From Cannabis sativa (taxonomy: Eukaryota > Streptophyta > Magnoliopsida > Rosales > Cannabaceae): a DNA stretch of 64,000 bases. The stretch covers positions 36,469,280-36,533,279 of the forward strand of contig NC_083605.1 of the NCBI RefSeq assembly GCF_029168945.1, read 5' to 3'. This document shows, piece after piece, positions 59,865 to 64,000 of this stretch. The notes beneath the pieces were generated by a model. It searched no databases. It was given only the letters and a program-made list of their open reading frames with translations, and was not told the DNA's origin. Every line of letters begins with the position of its first letter. Within the stretch, counting starts at the first letter, position 1. The translations under genes were made by a program, and so were the position numbers.

Positions 59865-60246
59865 TAGGGTTAATAGCGGCATAAGTACCCAAAAGTTTAA
59901 GTTTGCAAGCAGCATAAACTCAATGTTTATTTTTAGCGACATAGATACCCAATTTTTCTAAAACTGTAATTTTCTTCTAGTTTCGTAAGTACAGATTTCG
60001 TTTTGAATTTATTAAAAAAAATATTTCGAAGTAACTGATACTATATGTTTCTATTTAGACCCAATGATTTCGAATTCGGGTCTTATGTGTGCCCTATTTA
60101 AAATAATAACAGAGTCAGTACTGACAAAATTAGAGAAAAATTATAGTTTTACAAACTTTAGGTACTTATACCGCTAAAAATAAATATTAAGTTTATGCCG
60201 CTTACAAACTTAAAACTTTTAGTACTTATGCATATTTACCCCATAT
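59865..60246. mobile_element. Foldback MITE, copy 3
   Basis: Same element and position as in copies 1 and 2. Confidence 0.75.
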
Positions 60247-60307
60247 ATTATAAAAATATGTGTGACATAAATATCTTATATTTTCTTATTCATACACTTA
60301 TATCATA

Positions 60308-61284
60308 CTAGGCGAAAGTTACGTGCGCATTGCACGTATTCTTAGTCATATATATTCAATTTTATTTAACAAGTGATAAAATATGCTGATTTGTTCAATT
60401 TTTATTTTTACATTCAAATAGTCGTTCTAACATGCTTAGAAAATGTTTCAGCAGTAAAAAAAATCAATTAATTTAGTATGTCTATTGAGCCTTTCTCTCT
60501 GAATATTTTTTGAACTCATGAACCATTTCCTGCACCATAATTCTTCAACTGTAATAGAAACATCACACCAAATTGAATAGTCAAAACAAAAATATCATGA
60601 TAAAAGTCCCACCAAAACTATCATTAAGCATTGAGAAAAAATAAGTCCACAAATATTGTATAAATATATGTGACTTTCCTTATCAAGAATGCAAGAAGCT
60701 CATCACATAATTTCATATCACAATCTGTCATTATTGCACTGCAATTTCCACATGCTTAACCTAGAAGAGTACCATATATAGAGGTCATTGTTAATTTACT
60801 CTATATCCAAAGGAAAAAATAAAGTAAGTAAATTGTTTTGTTTAGTAGTATCTACATCATTGTCTAAGAATTAAACTGAACAAGACAATAATAAACAAAC
60901 TTTTGACCAATTACATACATCCATTTATCAATAAATCAACATAATATAATCAACCTACAAAAATAAATTAGTTAGACATTTTATCATACAATAAAATACT
61001 TTAATTTGAAATCAAGAGAATCAAGGCAGCAAAATTTTATACAAAATTGACAGCAAAACTCCAAAAAAAGAAAAAAGAAGATCAAGAGATCAGAAAAATA
61101 ATAACAATAACTTTTGACCCAAACAATCCATAATGAAAAATATAAATGATCTCATAATAATAAAAATTGGAAATATTATTGCTTAACTTCTTGACAACAA
61201 AAACTAGTTTTTTTGAATGTCCACAAATAAAATGTAAAAAAAGTGGCACTAGTTATTTTTTTTTTTACAAACTTCAAAATTAGA
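60308..61284 (-). mobile_element. Helitron H1, copy 3 (complete, 977 bases)
   Basis: Minus-strand 5' TCTAATTTTG at 61284 and hairpin plus CTAG at 60308-60311, as in copy 2. A short (TA)n tract follows on the right and then unique sequence. Confidence 0.6.
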
Positions 61285-61770
61285 TATATATATATATTCT
61301 GTTAAATTTAACCCCAAACCCAAAAATAATCGTCCACCATTAATCGTTTTCTCACTCACCATTAATCATTTTCTCAAGCATTAATATAATTCCTGGAACA
61401 ATCATTATTCGAATCAAGCCTGCCTTGCTTCGTTTTCAGTGTATTTCATTCGGATCGGATTGGAAAAACGATGGCTGAGCACACTGAGAGCGCGGAGGCG
61501 AAATCAGTGTACCCTATTTAGTTTATTTGGGTCATGGAAACTGTTGATGCGACCACTTTTGTTTCTTTTAGTAATTTATATTGAAGGATATACTTTTGTT
61601 ATTTTGTTCTGTAAATCAGGAACATAAGTTCACTATTTTATTTATTTATTTATTAAAATTTTATTTAAAGAAGAAGAGGTAGATGTTTTGTTTCTCATCA
61701 TTAACAGCTTTTGGCAAATGACATATGGCATTTGATTTGGCTTACTTAAGTGTAATTGATACTATTGCAG
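61285..61770. other. Unique sequence upstream of shikimate kinase exons
   Basis: First sequence outside the array. An ATG at 61471 opens only 16 codons (MAEHTESAEAKSVYPI). It could be the remains of a first exon, but it does not look like a plastid transit peptide and I cannot assign it. Confidence 0.4.
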
Positions 61771-63122
61771 GTTAAGTCAGAAAAGGTTAAGCCATATTTA
61801 GAGGGGTGATGTATATATTTAGTCGGTGAGTTTCTCTCAATTTTTTCTAGAAGGTTATTTAGTAGTCATTGTTGTTTGTTAAAAATTGTGATTTGTCAAA
61901 TGTAGGAATGATGGGCTCTGGGAAAACAACTGTAGGAAAGATTTTGTCACAAGCGCTTGGATATTCATTTTCCGATTGATTTGTATTTGACCTTAGTAAG
62001 CTTATCACTGCAAAATCATCACAATCCGATTAGATCATTAGATTTTCAATTTTTACTTGTTTGCCATATATACCTTTACTCCGAAGGTTCATTTTAAAGC
62101 TTAATCAGTGTTTGAGCAACAAATTTTAATTGCATTGAACTGCTAATAAAATTTCTTCAGAAAAGCTAGCGTGGTATTTGTGAGACTATGACCTTGAGAA
62201 ATCTTAGAAATTTTTTGTCCATTGAATTTCTGAAATTCAATTGTGAAATTTGGTTGAACTTGTCTTGCATGTTTGCATATTTCTTTTCTACTGCCTTTGT
62301 CTAACATCCAGTACATATTACTTTATGCTGAATGTTCTGTTTCTGTTGTCTTTCTTAATGCCCCAGCGACACTTTAATAGAGCAGGAAGCTGATGGAATT
62401 TCGGTGGCCGAAATTTTTAAGCTCCATGGAGAGGGCTTCTTCAGAGATAAGGAGGTTAGTTAGTTGCAAACTGTTTCCATTTACTCTTCAGATATAATTC
62501 TTAAGTTTGTAATGTATTTTCTACAAGTTCTTCATGGACTTTTTTGATTTTTGAGTAATAGATTCCTGGTAATAACCATTTTATGTGCCCATAAATGTAG
62601 ATTATTGTGATAAAATTGATGTGTGCTTTATTCTATTTGGCTGTTTATCTTAAAAACTTTCATTTGCCTATTGACTACTAGATTGATTAATTTTTGTCGA
62701 AGCACAATAATAATTTTTGTTGACAAAATTAGTCACCACCCAAATTTACTTTTGAATTCAGAGATGTGTATTATGTGTCCATGATTTTTAATTTTACTTG
62801 CTTATAGACGGAAGTACTGCGTCAGCTCTCATTAATGCGCTGTGTTGTTGTTTCTACTGGTGGAGGTGCAGTTGTTCGTAATATCAACTGGTATGTTCTA
62901 GAAATTTATTTTCCTCTTTTGTTAGTGTAGTTGATCTCAGTTACTCATGTTACTGAGTAATAAATTAACTCATTATTATTTTGGTGTATCAGGAAATATA
63001 TGCAGAAAGGTATTACTGTTTGGCTGGATGTGCCTTTGGACGCATTGACTCAAAGAATTTCTGCTGTTGGAACTGGTTCACGTCCCCTTCTGCCTAATGA
63101 ATCAGGCGATATTTACTCCAAG
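61771..63122 (+). pseudogene. Shikimate kinase, plastid type, exons with lesions
   Basis: Five exon-like blocks with consistent phases: 61771-61825, 61906-61978, 62368-62454, 62808-62890, 62993-63122. They read CIYLVG, then MMGSGKTTVGKILSQALGYS (Walker A), then DTLIEQEADGISVAEIFKL and GEGFFRDKE (shikimate-binding Arg), then VVVSTGGGAVVR (glycine-rich shikimate site), then [14 protein letters not shown] and SRPLL (lid Arg). This enzyme phosphorylates shikimate in the plastid aromatic amino acid pathway. Two lesions: an in-frame TGA at 61807-61809 where the family has a basic residue, and AT instead of GT at the donor 61979-61980. The transit peptide and the C-terminal exons are not recognisable. 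Probably a pseudogene. Confidence 0.8.
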
Positions 63123-64000
63123 GTACAGTTAAGAAGAATTTTTTTCTTCTTTCATATTCCTCTGAAGAATTAGGAATTTCTTGAAATGCTAGGGATCATA
63201 ATTGGCCACGCAAAACAGTTTTCTCACGAATTCGAATTTGGTGTCCTTTCAGACTTTCATGCGCTTGAAATTTGGTAGATAGATTTTTCTGTTTTTCTGT
63301 TTTTTTGTTTAAATATGAATTTGAATTAAATGTATATTTTTTGTATTAAATAAATATAAATTTGTTTTCTATTTAAAAGTTATTTGAATTATATTTAAAT
63401 TACTATTTTTTATTTTTTATTTTTTGAAACAACTAGATATTTTTAGTTAGGCCTGTAAATATCACCATGAATTAAGGAAGCAATTTTATAAGATACATTA
63501 TATTATTCAAGGTCCGTAATATTTATATAAAACTGGACATAAAATTAAACATAGCTTTATATACTCTTCTGTCATTCACTAGACGTTAGCATTGATATTA
63601 TTATTGTTACACACTTGGCCATCCTTCTTCCTCAGCAAAGCTCTTATTTGAAGATCAAAACTTGGTATATATCCTTGTGTGTCTATACCAACATTTCAAA
63701 TTATTATTTTCTATTTTATTACTGTGTACTACATTACTATTTTCTATTTTTTCTTAATGCAATCAATGATGTTCTTTAGATGTTTCGTAATCATAACAAA
63801 TCTACACAAAATCGTACCTTTTGATCCTCTCTGTTTTTCCTTTTCTTTTCTGATTCTTGCAGAAAATTGTTATAGTGAATGAATTTGACCATTACAGAGT
63901 AGGGGTAAACCTAAATTTAACCACTTTCCCAAAGTGGTAATAATTTTCCATTGGTTGTTTGACTTTCTAAATTGATTTTACTTTTACGATTTGAAATATT
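63123..64000. other. Downstream of shikimate kinase exon 5
   Basis: AT-rich sequence. The last shikimate kinase exons should follow an intron here, but I could not recognise them before the window ends. Confidence 0.4.

Larger units (their letters stand above)
55205..61286 (+). repeat. Tandem segmental duplication, copy 3 (uninterrupted)
   Basis: This is the cleanest copy: no large insertion is seen between the H2 right flank and the (TA)n tract near 61286. It contains the intact acidic-tail gene at 58644, the MITE at 59865 and H1 at 60308. Similarity to copies 1 and 2 stops in the (TA)n tract. H2 does not follow; instead unique sequence begins, so the array edge falls in a dinucleotide repeat. 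Confidence 0.9.

Noticed and set aside
61439..61627. 62-codon ORF as a shikimate kinase transit peptide
   Set aside because: Composition and continuity do not fit a transit peptide, and no splice donor links it convincingly to the exon at 61771.
63600..63660. CAG followed by CAAAGCTCTTATTTGAAG as the next shikimate kinase exon
   Set aside because: Only a few residues resemble the family and a stop follows at once; chance cannot be excluded.

Overview
This window looks like a repeat-rich, strongly AT-biased nuclear region of a flowering plant, probably a eudicot. The evidence is the content: plant-type Ty1/copia, Tat-type Ty3/gypsy, CACTA and Helitron elements, plus fragments of plant gene families (RLCK-VI kinase, U-box N-terminal domain, 3'-5' exonuclease, plastid-type shikimate kinase). 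I see no tRNA, rRNA, CRISPR array or prokaryotic gene organisation. The species cannot be fixed from the sequence alone.

The backbone is a tandem array of one segmental duplication, present about three times: copy 1 from 1 to about 34191 (it starts upstream of the window), copy 2 from about 34192 to 55204, and copy 3 from about 55205 to 61286. With insertions removed, a unit is about 9 kb. Each unit carries, in order: a Helitron-type 3' terminus on the + strand, a short gene for an unrecognised protein with an acidic tail, a foldback MITE, a small Helitron on the - strand (H1), a (TA)n tract, and a second - strand Helitron (H2). H2 carries pieces of three unrelated genes, all in its own orientation. 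The acidic-tail gene is intact (253 codons) in copies 2 and 3 and frameshifted in copy 1.

The copies were then invaded separately. Copy 1 holds a Ty1/copia element with near-identical 1.9-kb LTRs (4900-15180), a full-length CACTA element with a decayed two-gene transposase system (15928-24488), and a decayed copia element whose LTRs begin with TA instead of TG (26635-33531). Copy 2 holds a right-truncated CACTA-like element (35146-37550) flanked by a 640-bp direct duplication, an inverted fragment of a diverged paralogue of the acidic-tail gene (39956-40237), and a truncated Tat-type gypsy element on the - strand (44829-54694). The gypsy element has dual RNase H domains, a spliced antisense ORF and a 75-bp tandem array. 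The other copies give exact empty sites for the first copia and the CACTA element, so their boundaries and target duplications are read directly.

The array ends near 61286 in a (TA)n tract. After that comes unique sequence with five consecutive exon-like blocks of a shikimate kinase, carrying one premature stop and one destroyed splice donor, so it is probably a pseudogene. The only uninterrupted non-transposon coding genes in the window are the two copies of the acidic-tail gene.
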